Shown: piece by piece, positions 1 through 9,786 of the stretch
Layout: the number at the start of each line of letters is the position of its first letter
Numbering within the stretch: the stretch's first letter is position 1
Assembly (NCBI RefSeq): GCF_024752025.1
Contig: NZ_JANTPU010000001.1
Coordinates: 62,001-126,000, forward strand
DNA length: 64,000 nt
Source: Pseudidiomarina sp. CB1
GTDB taxonomy: Bacteria; Pseudomonadota; Gammaproteobacteria; Enterobacterales; Alteromonadaceae
Reading direction: 5' to 3'
Translations under genes and position numbers: made by a program
The notes under the pieces: model-generated
The model's database searches: none
What the model was told of the DNA's origin: nothing
What the model saw: only the letters and a program-made list of their open reading frames with translations

Positions 1-364
1 TGGTACCGCCGGAATGTGCTTTCCAGTCCCAAATTTTTTCAATAAACTTATCACGGCCAATTCCCGTGCGGGTTTGCCCTTGGGCAGCGAGTTGGCGCTC
101 AACCACCATTTGCGTGGCAATACCCGCATGGTCCGAGCCCACTTGCCATAGCGCATTGTAGCCATCCATGCGCTTGTAACGGGTCAAGGTATCCATGATG
201 GTGTGCTGAAAAGCATGCCCCATGTGTAGACTACCCGTAACATTCGGTGGCGGAATCATAATGCAGTAGCTGCTGCCTTGGCCGGAGGGTTTGAAATAAC
301 CTGCCTGCTCCCATTTTTGGTAGAGCGCTTGCTCGATAGCATTGGGCGAATACGTTTTATCCAT
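1..364 (-). CDS. valS: Valine--tRNA ligase, N-terminal part (cut by window edge)
   Basis: Cytoplasmic class I aminoacyl-tRNA synthetase charging tRNA-Val. Only the first 121 codons are inside the window; the gene continues past the left edge, so this is not a natural truncation. Reading the minus strand from the ATG at 364 gives [19 protein letters not shown], typical of ValS, then [13 protein letters not shown] at residues 38-50, which holds the class I HIGH-type ATP-binding signature (HMGH). It lies 17 bp downstream of holC and is the last visible gene of the pepA-holC-valS run, the same order as in E. coli. Confidence 0.96.
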   Translation of the reverse strand, partial: MDKTYSPNAIEQALYQKWEQAGYFKPSGQGSSYCIMIPPPNVTGSLHMGHAFQHTIMDTLTRYKRMDGYNALWQVGSDHAGIATQMVVERQLAAQGQTRTGIGRDKFIEKIWDWKAHSGGT

Positions 365-381
365 GCGAAACCTTCACGACT

Positions 382-837
382 TTAATTTGCTGTAATTTGA
401 GTTAACTCAGTAGCGTTAACGGTACTGAGCTGCACCCCTTGTTGGCGATACCATTTGAAACGCTCGCGCGCAGCTTGGCGTGCCTCGGGGTTACTAGGAA
501 CTTGATCAAGCACCAATTGGGCACCGGCGAATTGCGGTGCTGTGGGCATAAAGTTTATCACCACTTTGCACCGTCGCGGACCCACGGGGGCTTCAGGCCA
601 GCAGATTTCAACCGGAGCGCCTTGGCTCGGCCCTTCGCCCACCAAATTATGTGGGACAAAGGCATCTGCCGGTTGCTGCCAGAGCGCTTCATCCAGCGCT
701 TCGGCATGTTTTTGGTCACGGCACCAAACACGCACGCTGCCAAGTTCACGCCAACGTTCGGCAATCACTTGACAGAACAGCGACAGCTGTTGTGCATCGT
801 CGAGTCCATCAAGGACGTAGAAGATCCCGTGCACCAT
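382..837 (-). CDS. holC: DNA polymerase III chi subunit
   Basis: 151-residue HolC, the clamp-loader chi subunit that links the replicase to single-strand binding protein. E. coli chi is 147 residues. The N-terminal FYVLDG, the central PHNLVGEG and the WPE segment followed by an INF strand match the family pattern. The ATG at 835-837 lies 1 bp after the pepA stop, so translation is probably coupled. Its position between pepA and valS is the classic gammaproteobacterial arrangement and strongly supports the call despite weak conservation of chi. Confidence 0.93.
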   Translation of the reverse strand: MVHGIFYVLDGLDDAQQLSLFCQVIAERWRELGSVRVWCRDQKHAEALDEALWQQPADAFVPHNLVGEGPSQGAPVEICWPEAPVGPRRCKVVINFMPTAPQFAGAQLVLDQVPSNPEARQAARERFKWYRQQGVQLSTVNATELTQITAN

Positions 838-838
838 A

Positions 839-2344
839 TTAATCGTGCTGTCCGTGGTCAGCGCGGTTCAATAAGAACTGCGTCAGCATCGGGACAGGAC
901 GGCCGGTTGCGCCTTTCTTTGCTCCACTGCGCCATGCCGTGCCGGCAATATCCAAGTGCGCCCAGTGGTACTTCTTGGTAAATCGCGACAAGAAGCAGGC
1001 TGCGGTAATCGTTCCCGCATCACGACCTCCGAGATTTTGCATATCGGCAAAGGGACTGTCTAGGGCTTCTTGATACTCATCCCATAAGGGTAAGCGCCAA
1101 GCACGATCACCGCTTTGTTCTGAGGCATTGAGCAGTTCATGCGCCAGCGGGTTATGTGTACTCATGAGACCACTTGCGTGGTGACCAAGGGCGACAATAC
1201 AAGCACCGGTGAGCGTCGCCACATCGACAACGGCCTCCGGCGCAAACCGCTCAATGTAGGTGAGCGTGTCACATAGGACTAAGCGCCCCTCTGCGTCGGT
1301 GTTGAGAACTTCCACAGTTTGACCACTCATAGTGGTGAGCACGTCGCCAGGGCGATAAGCCTTACCGTCAGGCATATTTTCGCAACCGGCAATGGCACCG
1401 ATCACATTAATGGGCAGCTGCAATTCAGCCAAGGCTTGCATGGCGCCAAGTACAGAAGCGGCGCCTCCCATGTCATATTTCATTTCGTCCATGTTGGCCG
1501 CTGGCTTAATCGAGATGCCCCCGGCGTCAAAGGTCAAACCTTTACCGACTAGCACGACAGGTGGCGTGTCAGCATCCGCACCTTGATAATGGATCAGCGA
1601 TAATACCGACTCGTGTTCAGAGCCACGGCCGACGGCAAGATAAGCATTCATACCGAGCTCGGCCATTTGCTTCTCATCAACGGCGGTAAAGGTCACATTC
1701 TCGTAGTTATCGGCTAACGCTTGGGACTGCTCGGCTAAATAGCGTGGCGTGCAAATGTTCGGCGGCATGTTGGCAACATCGCGACAAATATTCACGCCTT
1801 TACTGATGGCTAGACCGTGTTGGATAGCTCGTTCGCCAATTGGCAACTCGCGGCGGGTTGGCACATTAAAAACCAGTTTGCGTAGCGGCCGACGTGGCTC
1901 TTCTTTACGGGTTTTCAATTGGTTAAAGGTATATAAACCCGCTTGCGCAGCTTCGACGGCTTGGCGTACCTTCCAATACGTATCGCGGCCTTTAACGTGC
2001 AGTTCACTTAAGAAGCAAACGGCTTCCATTGAACCGGTTTCGTTCAAAGTGTGGATGGTTTTTTCGATAATTTGTTTATACTGACGTTCATCAAGTTCAC
2101 GTTCTTTACCGCAACCGACTAAGAGTACGCGTTCACTGAGAATGTTTGGCACATGATGCAGTAACAACATTTGCCCAGCTTTACCTTCAAGGTCACCACG
2201 GCGGAGTAAGCCGCTGAGGTAACCATCACTGACTTGGTCAAGCTGTTCGGCAACGCCTGACAGGCGGCGTGGTTCAAACACGCCAACGACAATGCAGGCG
2301 GAACGTTGTTTTTCTGGACTGCCACTTTTAACGCTAAACTCCAT
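839..2344 (-). CDS. pepA: Leucyl aminopeptidase PepA (M17)
   Basis: 501-residue cytosolic dinuclear-metal aminopeptidase that releases N-terminal residues during peptide turnover. In E. coli PepA is also a DNA-binding protein acting at carAB and in Xer recombination. The M17 signature NTDAEGR is at residues 348-354, and the metal/catalytic segment [15 protein letters not shown] lies further upstream. E. coli PepA is 503 residues. It heads the pepA-holC-valS operon and is divergent from lptF. The 123-bp spacer between them contains a 7-bp inverted repeat that could be an operator. Confidence 0.97.
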   Translation of the reverse strand: MEFSVKSGSPEKQRSACIVVGVFEPRRLSGVAEQLDQVSDGYLSGLLRRGDLEGKAGQMLLLHHVPNILSERVLLVGCGKERELDERQYKQIIEKTIHTLNETGSMEAVCFLSELHVKGRDTYWKVRQAVEAAQAGLYTFNQLKTRKEEPRRPLRKLVFNVPTRRELPIGERAIQHGLAISKGVNICRDVANMPPNICTPRYLAEQSQALADNYENVTFTAVDEKQMAELGMNAYLAVGRGSEHESVLSLIHYQGADADTPPVVLVGKGLTFDAGGISIKPAANMDEMKYDMGGAASVLGAMQALAELQLPINVIGAIAGCENMPDGKAYRPGDVLTTMSGQTVEVLNTDAEGRLVLCDTLTYIERFAPEAVVDVATLTGACIVALGHHASGLMSTHNPLAHELLNASEQSGDRAWRLPLWDEYQEALDSPFADMQNLGGRDAGTITAACFLSRFTKKYHWAHLDIAGTAWRSGAKKGATGRPVPMLTQFLLNRADHGQHD

Positions 2345-2365
2345 AATGACTCCCGTTTTCGGCGG

Positions 2366-2394
2366 TTGACAGGGTAGGGCTGCCGTAGAATAAT
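2366..2394 (+). promoter_or_regulatory. Sigma-70 type promoter for lptFG
   Basis: A perfect -35 TTGACA (2366-2371) is followed after 17 bp by AATAAT (2389-2394), a 5/6 match to the -10 consensus. It points towards lptF, whose start lies 74 bp beyond the -10 box. No transcript data; prediction from sequence only. Confidence 0.55.
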
Positions 2395-2395
2395 T

Positions 2396-2412
2396 CTTGT
2401 CAAAATGACAAG
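2396..2412. promoter_or_regulatory. Inverted repeat in pepA/lptF divergent spacer
   Basis: CTTGTCA (2396-2402) and TGACAAG (2406-2412) form a perfect 7-bp inverted repeat with a 3-bp spacer. It sits just downstream of the predicted lptF -10 box and upstream of pepA on the other strand, where a repressor could affect both genes. The cognate regulator is unknown. Confidence 0.3.
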
Positions 2413-2467
2413 TTTACTGAAAAATTGCGTTTTTTCCAGCAAAAAGCAACGTTAAGAGTGGTCACTA

Positions 2468-3571
2468 GTGCGTATATTCCGCTATTTAATGCGAGAAACC
2501 TTCAAATCTCAAATCGCCGTTTTAGCGGTGTTGATGACCATTTTTGTCAGCCAAAAATTCGTTCGCGTGCTGGCAGACGCCTCTGCGGGCGAAATCCCTG
2601 GCGATTTAGTGATTAAGTTACTCGGATTAAACCTACCTGCGCTTGCGGCATTAATCCTTCCCTTAAGTTTATTCCTCGGCATCTTGTTGGCCCATGGGCG
2701 CATTTATGCTGACAACGAAATGACCGTGTTGCATGCCTGTGGGGTTAGTGAGTGGTATGTGACGCGGGTTACGTTGGTACTGGCGACCATTTTAGCAATT
2801 GTCACCGCAACATTGACACTATGGCTGGTGCCTTGGTCACTGGAGCAAGAGCGTCAAGTTGAAGAGCGAGCACGGAGTGACACTGGCTTGTCGGTGATCA
2901 TGCCCGGGCGCTTCCAGCAAGCGAGTAACCAGAAAGCGGTTATTTTCGTAAAAGGTTTAACCGAGTCTGGCGATCTCGATGAAGTCTTTGTGGCTCAATC
3001 ACTGCGTGATGAAAACGAGCGCATCATTGGCGGTAGTGTGGTCATGGCCGATACCGGTACTGTTATCGCTAATGATAGCGGCTCACAGCAGTTGGTGCTG
3101 AATGACGGTACGCGCTATGCACGTAATACCGGTGAAGGCGACTATCAAGTTATGGAATTTGCGAGTTACCAATTGCAGATTAAGGAACAAGAGGCGACCG
3201 AATACAGTCGTAAGCTGGAAGCTTATGGCACCACAGAGTTATGGGCGGAAGACCATCCAGAGGCCGCTGCAGAATGGCAGTGGCGCGTCGCAATTCCGTT
3301 GGCAATGCCGTTACTAACATTGATTGCGGTGCCGCTAAGTCGGGTTAATCCGCGGCAGGGCAAATTTGCGCGAATGGCGCCTGCACTGTTAATTTACCTT
3401 GGTTATTTTCTCTTGCTTATGGCGGCGCGGTCAGCGGTGGCCGACGGTGTGATTCCAGCAAGTATTGGACTCTGGTGGATTCATGTACTGCTGCTAATCT
3501 TTGGTGTTCTTTTGGTCGGCAAAGGTCGTCCGTTGGGGCTGCGGGTGTTAGCGCAGTTGCGGAGGTCGTAG
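2468..3571 (+). CDS. lptF: LPS export system permease LptF
   Basis: 367-residue inner-membrane subunit of the LptB2FG ABC transporter that extracts lipopolysaccharide and feeds it to LptC and the periplasmic bridge. It starts with GTG (RIFRYLMRETFKSQ), which aligns with the E. coli LptF N-terminus. Three membrane segments lie near residues 15-120, followed by a periplasmic beta-jellyroll region and C-terminal membrane segments after the conserved PLSRVNPRQGK motif. It is followed 1 bp later by lptG, so the two are co-transcribed. Confidence 0.95.
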   Translation: MRIFRYLMRETFKSQIAVLAVLMTIFVSQKFVRVLADASAGEIPGDLVIKLLGLNLPALAALILPLSLFLGILLAHGRIYADNEMTVLHACGVSEWYVTRVTLVLATILAIVTATLTLWLVPWSLEQERQVEERARSDTGLSVIMPGRFQQASNQKAVIFVKGLTESGDLDEVFVAQSLRDENERIIGGSVVMADTGTVIANDSGSQQLVLNDGTRYARNTGEGDYQVMEFASYQLQIKEQEATEYSRKLEAYGTTELWAEDHPEAAAEWQWRVAIPLAMPLLTLIAVPLSRVNPRQGKFARMAPALLIYLGYFLLLMAARSAVADGVIPASIGLWWIHVLLLIFGVLLVGKGRPLGLRVLAQLRRS

Positions 3572-3572
3572 C

Positions 3573-4643
3573 ATGTTGCAGTTTAGTATTCTCGATAAGT
3601 ACATCGCACGCACGGTCCTTACTACTTCGCTGCTTAGCCTCGCCGTTTTGAGCGGGTTATCTGGACTGATCCGTTTTGTTGAGCAATTGAAATCAGTGGG
3701 TAAAGGTACTTACTCAGTGGCCGAAGCAGGCTTATTTGTTTTGTATAGTTTGCCGCGCGATATCGAAGTGTTTTTCCCGATGGCGGCGTTGCTTGGTGGT
3801 TTGATCGGCATGGGCATGCTGGCCAGTAATTCTGAACTCGTGGTGATGCTTGCGGCTGGGCGTTCGCGCCTTAATATCGTCGGTTCAGTAATGAAAGCGG
3901 CGATCGTGATGATGCTTGCAGTGATGGCGATGGGTGAGTGGGTTGCGCCACAACTTGAAGCGCAAGGCCGCGAACTACGCGCCTCAGCGATTTCCGGCGG
4001 TAGTTTAATCTCGGCGCAGCAGGGGGTGTGGGCCAAAGATGGTACGCACTTTGTGAATATCAGCGAAGTTGAAGACACTGGGCGGCTACGTGATCTCACC
4101 GTCTATCGCTTCAACGATCAGCGTGAACTTGAGTCCGTCGTGCAAGGGCAAACCGCAACCTACCAAAACGGACAGTGGCTACTGACCAATGTTGAAATCA
4201 CCGAACATAGTGTTGAACGCATCGTTCGCGAGGAGCGGCCTCGCTGGGTATGGCAGTCTTCACTCACGCCCGACAAGCTTGGTGTAGTTACGGTAAAGCC
4301 TGAAGCGCTATCGATTTCTGGGCTGGTGGACTACCTAGAGTACTTACGTGCTAACCAACAAGCGACCGAACGCTATCAACTTGCTTTGTGGCGGAAATTG
4401 TTTGCGCCTATTACCGTTGCGGTAATGCTATTGGTTGCGTTAAGTTTTATTTTTGGTCCGTTGCGTTCGCAAACCATGGGCGCCCGCATTTTACTCGGGG
4501 TGATTACCGGCTTTGGATTCCACGTTAGTAATGAAATTTTTGGCCCTTTGGCACAGGTTTACAGTTTGCCGCCGATCCTTGGCGCATTATTGCCGAGCTT
4601 GTTATTTGCTGGCGCCGCGCTTTATTTAATGCAACGTAAGTAA
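3573..4643 (+). CDS. lptG: LPS export system permease LptG
   Basis: 356-residue partner of LptF in the LPS transporter (E. coli LptG 360 residues). The N-terminus FSILDKYIARTVL, the membrane-proximal FFPMAALLGGLIGMGMLAS and the C-terminal helices after FGPLRSQTMGARI are typical. Six membrane segments flank a central periplasmic domain. The end of the gene carries a 14-bp tandem duplication that includes the stop codon, reported separately. Confidence 0.95.
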   Translation: MLQFSILDKYIARTVLTTSLLSLAVLSGLSGLIRFVEQLKSVGKGTYSVAEAGLFVLYSLPRDIEVFFPMAALLGGLIGMGMLASNSELVVMLAAGRSRLNIVGSVMKAAIVMMLAVMAMGEWVAPQLEAQGRELRASAISGGSLISAQQGVWAKDGTHFVNISEVEDTGRLRDLTVYRFNDQRELESVVQGQTATYQNGQWLLTNVEITEHSVERIVREERPRWVWQSSLTPDKLGVVTVKPEALSISGLVDYLEYLRANQQATERYQLALWRKLFAPITVAVMLLVALSFIFGPLRSQTMGARILLGVITGFGFHVSNEIFGPLAQVYSLPPILGALLPSLLFAGAALYLMQRK

Positions 4644-4668
4644 TGCAACGTAAGTAATGCAGCGAAAG
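4627..4668. repeat. 14-bp tandem repeat, three copies, over the lptG stop codon
   Basis: TAATGCAACGTAAG occurs at 4627-4640 and 4641-4654, then as TAATGCAGCGAAAG at 4655-4668. The first copy encodes the last LptG residues (MQRK) and the second begins with the stop codon. This looks like a local slippage duplication of the gene end. It does not change the protein because the first stop is kept. Confidence 0.85.
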
Positions 4669-4676
4669 TAGGCACT

Positions 4677-5204
4677 TTATAGCTCTTTCCAATAGTAGAG
4701 TTGGTTTGCTTCTTTGGACAGGGTGACCATTTCAGTTCCTGCGGCGTAGTCATGCCACGCGCGACGGTTTTTAAAATCGACTAAAACCCATACGTTCCCG
4801 AGACCGAATCCACAGGTAAGCACACGCACAATGGTTTGCTTTTTAGTAATGCGCGCGCCGTTGCGTTGCTGGATCTTCAAACGCCATGCGCGCATGCCCA
4901 AGGTTTGGCCGCTGCGGTACCAAAACCAACCGAAAAAGAGGCCGAGCACGGTGAGCAAATACAAGCCATACAACGGTGAACTGTTCAGCCAAGCAGCATG
5001 ATCCATGCCTTGAGGTAGGGTAATCCAGCCCATTGCGGTAAACCCCGCGGCAAAGCCTAACGCCAACCCAGAAGCTAACATGACGATGGCGACGGCAACC
5101 AGCAGGTCATAAACCCAAGCTGCTAAACGACGGAAAAAACCGGCGCTTGGAAATGATGCGTGGAGTTTTTGTGCTGGGCTTATTTCGGACTGTCCTGCAG
5201 TCAT
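4677..5204 (-). CDS. RDD-family membrane protein
   Basis: 175-residue inner-membrane protein of the RDD family (function generally unknown; some members are linked to ion transport). An Arg-Leu-Ala-Ala-Trp-Val-Tyr-Asp segment near residue 28 carries the R..D signature. Three hydrophobic stretches follow (about 33-60, 75-95 and 130-145). The conserved GQTLGMRAWRLKI motif is present. It converges on lptG, leaving 33 bp between the genes, and appears to be a single-gene unit. Confidence 0.8.
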   Translation of the reverse strand: MTAGQSEISPAQKLHASFPSAGFFRRLAAWVYDLLVAVAIVMLASGLALGFAAGFTAMGWITLPQGMDHAAWLNSSPLYGLYLLTVLGLFFGWFWYRSGQTLGMRAWRLKIQQRNGARITKKQTIVRVLTCGFGLGNVWVLVDFKNRRAWHDYAAGTEMVTLSKEANQLYYWKEL

Positions 5205-5337
5205 AAGAACCTCGGTTGTGGATCATTTTGGGCTAGTGCAGATTATCATTAAGTCGTCGTGGAGAAGCAAGAAAGGCGCAGAAAAAGTGCGAGCTGCTCA
5301 CGAAATAGCCGAACAAACGAAAACTGTCATAATTTGC

Positions 5338-5365
5338 TTGATCGGAAAAATCCCTTGCGTATAAT
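5338..5365 (+). promoter_or_regulatory. Promoter of tRNA-Leu
   Basis: TTGATC (5338-5343), a 16-bp spacer and a perfect TATAAT (5360-5365), with the tRNA gene starting 36 bp after the -10 box. A GC-rich segment (GCCTCGC) follows the -10, as in stringently controlled stable-RNA promoters. Confidence 0.65.
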
Positions 5366-5401
5366 GCCTCGCACTACCGACGTTCAAGTCAAATCTTCAA
5401 T

Positions 5402-5488
5402 GCCGAAGTGGCGGAATTGGTAGACGCAGCGGATTCAAAATCCGCCGCTGGTAACAGCGTGGGGGTTCAAGTCCCCCCTTCGGCACCA
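5402..5488 (+). tRNA. tRNA-Leu (anticodon CAA)
   Basis: 87-nt class II tRNA. Acceptor strands GCCGAAG and CTTCGGC pair, followed by discriminator A and an encoded CCA (5486-5488). The anticodon stem GCGGA/TCCGC encloses loop TTCAAAA, giving anticodon CAA, which reads UUG. The long variable arm and TTCAAGT T-loop are consistent with tRNA-Leu. Confidence 0.97.
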
Positions 5489-5503
5489 TCTCTTCTAACT
5501 CGT

Positions 5504-5974
5504 CTATAGAAAGTCATTTTTTGAGAGAATACCTTTTCTGAAGCCCTGTAATACAGTGATAATAACCGCGCCTAATGTGGTTATTGAGAGTAGGTTTTTC
5601 AGAAAGTGGAATGTCGTCTCATCAATGGCTTGTTGCTCGAAGCGGTAAAAGACCAGAATAAGAGAGCAAATGTTTACCGCGCAAACAATGACTAAACTTA
5701 TCATCAAGCGTCGCTTGCGTTGTTTCTGATTTCGCCCCGAATGCGCTTTGGTCGCTTCTTCATTGTGCTCATCAGGCGCTGTACGACATGTAAGCTCAGC
5801 GGCTGGGATTTCGAGTACAGCGGCGAGGCTTTTGACGGTCTCTAAAGATGCGGTTTCTGACTTTTCGACGCGCTGTAGCGTGCGTAAGCTGACGCCCGCC
5901 ATTTCGGCAAGTTGCTGTTGAGACCAACACTGCTGCGCACGAGCTTGCTTTATAAGTTTGGCGTTAACGTCCAT
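5504..5974 (-). CDS. XRE-type HTH regulator with membrane tail
   Basis: 156-residue protein. Residues about 8-60 form a Cro/CI-type helix-turn-helix (SQQQLAEMAGVSLRTLQRVE). A charged linker rich in K, R and Q follows, then two hydrophobic helices near residues 88-110 and 122-142. This is a DNA-binding domain tethered to the inner membrane, an architecture seen in uncharacterised regulators. The next gene upstream on the same strand (6026-6430) is a small membrane protein 51 bp away, so a regulator/membrane-partner pair is plausible. The target is unknown. Confidence 0.75.
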   Translation of the reverse strand: MDVNAKLIKQARAQQCWSQQQLAEMAGVSLRTLQRVEKSETASLETVKSLAAVLEIPAAELTCRTAPDEHNEEATKAHSGRNQKQRKRRLMISLVIVCAVNICSLILVFYRFEQQAIDETTFHFLKNLLSITTLGAVIITVLQGFRKGILSKNDFL

Positions 5975-6025
5975 GAATGATGAATCGTCCTTCAGGTTAT
6001 GTTAACGCCAGCATAGCAAGTTAAT

Positions 6026-6430
6026 TTATCGGTGGGTACTCATGACCCATTTTTGGGCAAATAGCGCGACAACCCAAGGTGCACAGATTTTGCCGAAAGC
6101 TGTCAGGCTCAACAGATTCGGGTCATGCAAATAAATACTGATGAAACCATAAACTGTGAGTACAGCCGCAAATGCCCATAAGGTATGACCGTGATTTTGA
6201 TGGGTCTTCATACCAACCCAGCGAGCAACGGATAAGGCCACGCTAAATCCGATGATGGCCTCAGCGACGCGGAATAGTGTGTTAGTTGGTGCTGTTGTAC
6301 TAAGTTCACTTGGCGGTATCTCCGGAAAGAGCAGCATAACGCCAATGGTTAACACAGAACTCGCTAGGATAGTACCGCCTATATAGGCAACTGTGCCAAT
6401 AACTAACCACTTTAACTTAATCTTCTTCAT
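6026..6430 (-). CDS. Small multi-span membrane protein, function unknown
   Basis: 134-residue protein not recognised as a named family. It has four hydrophobic segments (about residues 9-34, 52-70, 82-102 and 108-126). The basic start MKKIKLKW and positive residues near RWVGMK suggest a cytoplasmic N-terminus. It precedes the membrane-tethered XRE regulator on the minus strand and is probably co-transcribed with it. The putative promoter lies in the 237-bp spacer shared with rnr. Confidence 0.6.
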   Translation of the reverse strand: MKKIKLKWLVIGTVAYIGGTILASSVLTIGVMLLFPEIPPSELSTTAPTNTLFRVAEAIIGFSVALSVARWVGMKTHQNHGHTLWAFAAVLTVYGFISIYLHDPNLLSLTAFGKICAPWVVALFAQKWVMSTHR

Positions 6431-6667
6431 CGTTTGCTCCTGATCTATATGTTGCGGTGACGTACTGTTGATCGAACGGGGCTTACGTTACCGAAGAAAG
6501 TGGTTTGGACGTGACGACAGTGCTACGCAGTTAATACGACAGATAGATGACAAACCCTTAATCTGTCTATTAATTAATCTTAAAGAATGCGGTGTTCTAC
6601 CGTGTTCTCTGTTATGCTTAAAACAATTGGAAACACACGAATTCGCGTGAGTTTACCCCGAGGTATT

Positions 6668-9022
6668 ATGACCGAAGAAAACAAACAACAACCTGAATAT
6701 GAGGTTGAAATCCCATCACGGGAAGAGCTTTTAGCTGCCGTTGAAGCACGCTTGAAGCCAATTACATTTGATGAAATTTTAGAACGCTTTCAGCTCACTG
6801 ATGAACGTCAGCACATTGGCGTGAAGCGCCGCTTGCGCGCCATGGAGCGCGATGGTCAACTGATTTACACCAAAGCCAATGCGTATGGCTTGCCAACCCG
6901 CATGAACCTAATTAAAGGTCGTATTATCGGCCACCGCGATGGCTTTGGCTTTTGTCGCCCCGACGATGGCGGCGATGACCTCTTTATTCCACCCAAGCAG
7001 ATGTATAGCGTATTACATGGCGACATCGTGCTAGTGCAAGAGCAGGGCAAAGATCCGAAAGGACGCCGTGAAGGGCGCATCGTACGCGTTATTGAATCAC
7101 GTGAGATGAGTGTGGTTGGACGCTTCTTTATTGATCACGATCTTGGCATTGTGGTGCCCGACGATAGCCGTTTGAATCAAGATATTTTGATTCCGGATGA
7201 AGCCCGCAATGGTGCCCGGCATGGTCAGATTGTGGTGGCGAAAATCACGCGTCGACCAAATCGCCGTACGTCGCCAGTGGGTGAAGTGACAGAAATTCTT
7301 GGTGACCATATGGCACCGGGAATGGAAATCGAAATTGCTATTCGTGAGCACGATATTCCGACGGAATGGAGCGCTGCGACACTTGAGTACGTCGATAAAT
7401 TAGCCGAAGACGTCCCACAAGAAGCTTATAAAGACCGTAAGGATTTGCGTGAACTGCCGCTCATTACAATCGATGGCGAGGATTCACGCGACTTTGATGA
7501 TGCCGTTTATGCTGAACCTGAGGGTGATGGCTGGCGCTTGTGGGTCGCTATTGCTGACGTGAGTTATTACGTGCGACCGAACACTGCGTTGGACAAAGAT
7601 GCTTTAGAACGCGGTAATTCAGTGTATTTTCCGAATTTTGTCGTGCCGATGCTGCCGGAAAAATTATCCAACGGTCTCTGCTCGTTGAATCCGGACGTCG
7701 ACCGCTTGTGTATGGTCGCCGAAATGAAAGTTTCAAATCGCGGTAAGTTGCTGGACGCGAAGTTTTATCCAGCGGTGATGAAATCCCACGCACGCATGAC
7801 CTATAACAAAGTGGCGGCGATTCTCGAGGGCGATCCGAAGCTACGCCAAGACTATGATGCCGTTTTAACGCCGATCGAAAATCTTCACTCATTGTTCAAA
7901 GTGCTAAAAAAGGCACGCCATGGCCGTTCAGCTATTGAGTTTGAAACCTTGGAAACGCGTTTTATTTTTAATGCCCAGCGCAAAATTGAAAGCATTGAGC
8001 CAGTGCGTCGTAATGTCGCGCACACCATTATTGAAGAATGCATGATCATGGCGAATGTGGCGACCGCTCGCTTAATTGAAAAACACGAAGAGGCGGGTGC
8101 CTTGTTCCGTGTGCATGAGCCTCCCTCATCGGAGCGTTTGACCAGCTTCCGTAGTTTCCTTGCAGAACTCGGCCTAACTTTAAAAGGCGGCGACGATCCA
8201 AGCACGAGTGATTATGCTGAGGTTCTCGAACAGGTCCGTGAACGGCCTGATGCGGAGTTAATTCAGACCATGTTGCTGCGTTCTATGCAACAAGCGCACT
8301 ATACGCCTGATAACGCGGGGCACTTTGGTCTAGCGCTAGATGAGTATTCGCATTTTACCTCGCCAATCCGTCGTTATCCTGACTTAGTGCTGCATCGCGC
8401 AATTAAAGCCTTGCTGAAAAAGCAACAAGGGCCTAACCAAGCGCTCGAAGGTGCTTGGATGTATCCCGATGAGCAATTAGATGAACTTGGTGAGCATTGT
8501 TCAATTACTGAGCGCCGTGCCGATGATGCTACCCGCCAGGTTGATGAGTGGCTGAAATGTGAGTACATGCAAGATCATGTCGGTGAAGAATTCACTGGTG
8601 TGATAGCCTCGGTGACCAACTTCGGCCTATTCATCCGCCTAGATGACTTGCATATCGATGGCCTTGTACATGTCTCAAATCTCGATAACGATTATTACCA
8701 TTTTGATAATGAGCGCCATTTGCTGATCGGTGAGAATAGCCGTCGAATTTATCGATTAGGCGATAAGGTGCGTATCAAGGTGCGTAGCGTGAATCTCGAT
8801 GAGCGGAAAATTGACCTTGCCTTGTTGTCCGCTGAAAGCCCTAGCGGTAAAGAGCGTATGCCTGGCGAAGCGGCACGTAGCGAAAAACGTGGGGCCAAGC
8901 CCGTTGCGGCGAAAAGTAAACGCCAACAAAAACGCGAAAAAGCTGGAAAAATCAAAGCCAAGCGCGCCAAAGTTGAACAACAGCGCAAAGCGAAAAAACA
9001 GCGTTCTAAGAAAAAACAGTAA
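6668..9022 (+). CDS. rnr: Ribonuclease R
   Basis: 784-residue processive 3'-to-5' exoribonuclease that degrades structured RNA and works in RNA quality control and cold response (E. coli RNase R 813). Order: N-terminal helix-turn-helix/cold-shock region ([18 protein letters not shown]), the RNB catalytic domain with acidic cluster [14 protein letters not shown], an S1 domain ([18 protein letters not shown]) and a lysine-rich tail. An upstream in-frame ATG at 6587 exists, but the ATG at 6668 follows a Shine-Dalgarno-like CCGAGG and gives the expected MTEEN start. It is followed 15 bp later by rlmB, as in E. coli. Confidence 0.95.
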   Translation: MTEENKQQPEYEVEIPSREELLAAVEARLKPITFDEILERFQLTDERQHIGVKRRLRAMERDGQLIYTKANAYGLPTRMNLIKGRIIGHRDGFGFCRPDDGGDDLFIPPKQMYSVLHGDIVLVQEQGKDPKGRREGRIVRVIESREMSVVGRFFIDHDLGIVVPDDSRLNQDILIPDEARNGARHGQIVVAKITRRPNRRTSPVGEVTEILGDHMAPGMEIEIAIREHDIPTEWSAATLEYVDKLAEDVPQEAYKDRKDLRELPLITIDGEDSRDFDDAVYAEPEGDGWRLWVAIADVSYYVRPNTALDKDALERGNSVYFPNFVVPMLPEKLSNGLCSLNPDVDRLCMVAEMKVSNRGKLLDAKFYPAVMKSHARMTYNKVAAILEGDPKLRQDYDAVLTPIENLHSLFKVLKKARHGRSAIEFETLETRFIFNAQRKIESIEPVRRNVAHTIIEECMIMANVATARLIEKHEEAGALFRVHEPPSSERLTSFRSFLAELGLTLKGGDDPSTSDYAEVLEQVRERPDAELIQTMLLRSMQQAHYTPDNAGHFGLALDEYSHFTSPIRRYPDLVLHRAIKALLKKQQGPNQALEGAWMYPDEQLDELGEHCSITERRADDATRQVDEWLKCEYMQDHVGEEFTGVIASVTNFGLFIRLDDLHIDGLVHVSNLDNDYYHFDNERHLLIGENSRRIYRLGDKVRIKVRSVNLDERKIDLALLSAESPSGKERMPGEAARSEKRGAKPVAAKSKRQQKREKAGKIKAKRAKVEQQRKAKKQRSKKKQ

Positions 9023-9037
9023 GGAATTACGCCCAGC

Positions 9038-9781
9038 ATGAGCAAGAAAGTAGCAGTATTTGGTTTGCACTCCGTCCGCGCCTTAGTCGAACGTCACCCT
9101 GAGCGCGTGGTAGAAATGTTTGCCCTGCGTGAACGGCAAGATAAGGCTTTGCAGTTACTGATACAGAGTGCGCAGAAGTTGGGCATTCGTCCACAGTTTG
9201 TGCCAAAACAAACGTTGGAAAAGAAAGCCGAAGGTGGCAATCACCAAGGTGTGGTGGTGGTGGCTCTAGAAGCCCCGTTGCTCAGTGACAATGACCTACC
9301 TGACTTAGTGCACAATAGTGCTAATGCACCGTTATTCTTGGTGCTCGATGGGGTAACTGATCCGCATAATTTAGGTGCCTGCTTGCGTACCGCCGACGCT
9401 GCCGGAGTGACAGCGGTCATTGTGCCCAAAGATAAGTCAGCGTCGCTCAATCCAACCGTACGCAAAGTTGCTTGTGGTGCAGCTGAAACGATGCCGTTGG
9501 TGCAAGTTACCAATTTGGCGCGGGCGTTAAAGCAATTGCAAGAACTGCAGGTTTGGGTGATGGGAACCGCCGGTGAAGCAGAGCAGTCCGTCTATGCCGT
9601 TGACCTAAAGGGACCGACGGCTTTAGTGATGGGCGCAGAAGGCGACGGCATGCGTCGTTTGACCCGTGAAACCTGTGACGAGCTGATTAAAATTCCATTG
9701 TTGGGCACGGTTTCAAGCCTTAACGTCTCGGTCGCAACGGGCGTGTGTTTATTTGAAGCTGTACGGCAACGACAAGGTTAA
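9038..9781 (+). CDS. rlmB: 23S rRNA (guanosine-2251-2'-O)-methyltransferase RlmB
   Basis: 247-residue SpoU-family methyltransferase that modifies G2251 in the P loop of 23S rRNA using S-adenosylmethionine. It has an N-terminal L30e-like substrate-binding domain ([17 protein letters not shown]). The C-terminal knotted domain carries the SPOUT motifs [32 protein letters not shown] and [18 protein letters not shown]. coli RlmB is 243 residues. It is in the usual rnr-rlmB operon. Confidence 0.96.
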   Translation: MSKKVAVFGLHSVRALVERHPERVVEMFALRERQDKALQLLIQSAQKLGIRPQFVPKQTLEKKAEGGNHQGVVVVALEAPLLSDNDLPDLVHNSANAPLFLVLDGVTDPHNLGACLRTADAAGVTAVIVPKDKSASLNPTVRKVACGAAETMPLVQVTNLARALKQLQELQVWVMGTAGEAEQSVYAVDLKGPTALVMGAEGDGMRRLTRETCDELIKIPLLGTVSSLNVSVATGVCLFEAVRQRQG

Positions 9782-9786
9782 CCCCG

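Noticed and set aside
439-981. 180-codon open frame on the plus strand across holC and the end of pepA
   Set aside because: It lies antisense to two well-supported conserved genes, has no ribosome-binding site and a composition unlike a protein.
5205-5337. Spacer between the RDD gene and the tRNA-Leu promoter
   Set aside because: Examined for small genes or structured RNA; nothing convincing seen.
6587-6667. 27-residue N-terminal extension of RNase R from an upstream ATG
   Set aside because: The extension has no homology to the family and no ribosome-binding site; the ATG at 6668 gives the normal start.
6431-6667. 237-bp spacer before rnr
   Set aside because: Must hold divergent promoters; a TGTTATGCT extended -10-like sequence is present near 6611, but no -35 could be assigned with confidence, so no feature was called.
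8749-9070. Two roughly 100-codon minus-strand frames over the rnr 3' end
   Set aside because: They are antisense readings of the lysine-rich tail (Phe/Leu-rich nonsense) with no other support.
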